Shown: in pieces, positions 20,088 through 21,632 of the stretch | Layout of the letters: each line of letters starts with the position of its first letter | Numbering within the stretch: the stretch's first letter is position 1 | NCBI GenBank assembly: GCA_034698045.1 | Contig: JAQGAU010001070.1 | Coordinates: forward strand, 1-21,632 | Reading direction: 5' to 3' | Source of the DNA: Paramacrobiotus richtersi | Lineage: Eukaryota > Tardigrada > Eutardigrada > Parachela > Macrobiotidae | DNA: 21,632 nt | Notes under the pieces: generated by a model | Databases searched by the model: none | Seen by the model: only the letters and a program-made list of their open reading frames with translations | Told to the model about the DNA's origin: nothing | Translations under genes and position numbers: made by a program

Positions 20088-20861
20088 CTTGATGACCATC
20101 TCTTGGCAATAGTAGTGTGATTCGCTGTTATTGTTAAGCTGCTTTATCCACTCTCCCAACCGACACAAATTCTTTGCCTTCGGTGTCTTACAGTTTTCTT
20201 CCAAAATCTGTCGAAAATCTGATTCCTTATCCGTATTAACTGTACGCCCTCCAATATGAACATCTTCGAAGTAATGACGCCCTCTAATACGATGCGTCCC
20301 AAAAGCTTCACGAACTGTTACATTTCGCAAAACAAGACGATTATAGATAGAGTGGGAACTGGGGAATGTCCGAGAAAGACCGAGTTGGACGTTATTAACC
20401 AGATACTTGACGTGTATTGCAACATCCACCAGTGTCAAATGTGGAATTGAAGTTCCGGTAGCCTTCGCCAATTGCCGCAGCACTCTGATATCGTAATCCA
20501 CGGAATGATCCTTATCTTTAGTGATTATGACGTAGGTTGTCCGTCTCGACAATGTAGTGTACATCGCAGATGCAAAATTAAAGCCACCCATGCTTGCCAG
20601 AGAAGGATGTACGATGTCTACATTACAAACTCGAGATGAAATAGCGGAAGCAAAGCGGACGCACACACGACGTAGTTGAGTCTTTTTCGAGATTTCCATG
20701 TGATTGAACACTTCGGCAAGAATTTCCAACGGAAGTTGCATGATCCATGAGTTGTTTTCCATAGTTTCCGTTGTTCCATCCACCAACAAGTCTCCAAGGA
20801 GTCTTTTTGTTCCACGAGGTAGCACGAATAGCTCGGTATCCGTTACATTTACCGGCGGAAT
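20088..20861 (-). pseudogene. Family copy E, exon 2 (F-box exon), open frame
   Basis: An intact 258-codon exon on the minus strand, with acceptor CTTTAG and donor GTAGGT, both phase 0. It reads IPPVNVTDTELFVLPRGTKR, then an F-box (LPLEILAEVFNHMEISKKTQ then LRRVCVRFASAISS), then the strand-rich region (HLTLVDVAIHVKYLV, YNRLVLRNVTVREAFG, FEDVHIGGRTVNTD) as in copies A-C. A few in-frame insertions distinguish it (SRTFPSSHSIYN, NNNSESHYYCQE). No initiator ATG opens this exon. Exon 1 is not seen up to the window edge, which leaves at least 770 bp for intron 1, longer than in A-C. Since exon 3 is broken the copy is scored as a pseudogene, but a truncated protein with exon 1 beyond the window cannot be excluded. 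Confidence 0.7.
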
Positions 20862-21300
20862 CTAAAGTTAAAGAAAAATTCCTGACATTACGGTAATATC
20901 ATGATCGTGCATATGATACGAGTTTAATAAGTTTCGCTACTAGAAATTATAGGCTATAGGCGTGAAACGATAAACTAGGCATCTACGTAGCAGCTTTTCT
21001 TGATCGAAGGAGTAACAAACAAGGACGGCAATACGACTGGTGCGCGCACCAATCGATGTTGGCAACAACTTGCAAGACTTTTAATTAACCCAAATTCGTA
21101 CAGCACCCGAACATACAATTCATTCAAACCGATTACCGCATAGAAAATTCACTACACTTATGCATATACGAATACACTTATATACATTCGTACTTATTCA
21201 TACATAAGAGATTACCGATTCCCGAAACCTCGTCAAAATGGTGAAAGCTGCACAGCAGTACGGTACAGGAAAGCCTTCAAAAGCCTTTTGCACTCTCTTA
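20862..21300. other. Upstream of copy E exon 2; no gene recognised
   Basis: Presumably intron 1 of copy E or intergenic DNA. No exon 1 homology is visible here or in 21467-21632. Confidence 0.5.
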
Positions 21301-21466
21301 GGGTGGGTCTCAAATTCGAAGCGAATCTAGATACGGTACGTGGGCGTGACCAAACGAAAAATACCGAGCGGTAACAGCCTCATACGGTGGCTTTGTGAAC
21401 CGCATATCTTCGTTTAGCCACGCCTCCGTACCGTATCCAGATCCGCTACGAATTTGAGACCCACCC
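21301..21466. mobile_element. MITE with TTA target duplication, PIF/Harbinger-like
   Basis: A 166-bp fold-back element. Both ends start GGGTGGGTCTCAAATTCG when read inward. Similarity between the arms continues for about 57 bp (GATACGGTACG, GGCGTG, AAACGAA) with only a few mismatches. It is flanked by TTA at 21298-21300 and 21467-21469, the 3-bp TWA target duplication typical of PIF/Harbinger elements and their Tourist-like MITEs. It has no coding capacity and would depend on a transposase elsewhere. Confidence 0.85.
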
Positions 21467-21632
21467 TTAGTGCCCTTAATGCATTTTGTCTTTCTGGGAC
21501 AACGCCGATCAGCAGAAAATAGAGAGAACAAGTTAAAAAACAATCTGAATGGCGGGCGATACCGGTGGTGTATAGATGTCGCATTTCGATATCCAGCTGA
21601 GATACATAATTATCCACACACAAAAAGAAAGC

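Noticed and set aside
1-21632. CRISPR arrays, operons, bacterial promoters, ribosome binding sites
   Set aside because: Spliced genes and animal domain types show this is eukaryotic nuclear DNA. No regularly spaced repeats of that kind are present.

Overview
This is eukaryotic nuclear DNA. Every convincing gene is split by short GT-AG introns (59 to about 530 bp), and the products are animal-like: a PGAM5-type mitochondrial phosphatase, two small secreted proteins, and a lineage-specific F-box family. Compact introns and dense genes suggest a small-genome invertebrate. A tardigrade is my guess, but nothing in the window proves it. All gene models come from reading frames, splice consensus, phase continuity and comparison between copies inside the window.

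Layout. Positions 1-1815 (+) hold the 3' part of a PGAM5-like gene, six exons joined in one frame. Positions 2651-3438 (+) encode a 120-residue secreted protein with a faint cystatin-like motif and a TATA box upstream. From 5010 onward the window is dominated by five copies of one paralogous three-exon gene. Copies A (5010-6912), B (8399-10910) and C (12147-14394) are head-to-tail on the + strand. An unrelated secreted, cysteine-containing 228-residue protein lies on the - strand at 15226-16220. Copy D (17427-18947) is scrambled: exon 1 is inverted, nearly all of exon 2 is gone, and exon 3 is on the + strand. Copy E (19581-20861) is on the - strand, with an intact exon 2 and a broken exon 3; its exon 1 is not in the window.

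Each family member is built from three phase-0 exons. Exon 1 (188 codons) looks like a tandem Tudor/Agenet module resembling the FMRP N-terminus. Exon 2 (about 250 codons) has an F-box followed by LRR- or FTH-like strands. Exon 3 (about 77 codons) has a conserved WQYDD...GPxCTW block and an acidic Ser/Asp tail. If the domain calls hold, the proteins would be SCF-type substrate adaptors whose substrate reader is a Tudor-like module. A and B look intact. C has lost its start codon and its canonical first donor. D and E are degraded. The array therefore shows birth-and-death evolution.

Mobile and repeat DNA includes a 166-bp MITE with TTA target duplications (21301-21466) and a three-copy interspersed element with GACCGAAGCGAA ends, found only in introns of B and C. 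There is also a relic of the PGAM5 gene between A and B (7651-7743), and a short conserved motif about 85-120 nt downstream of the stop position of all five family copies.
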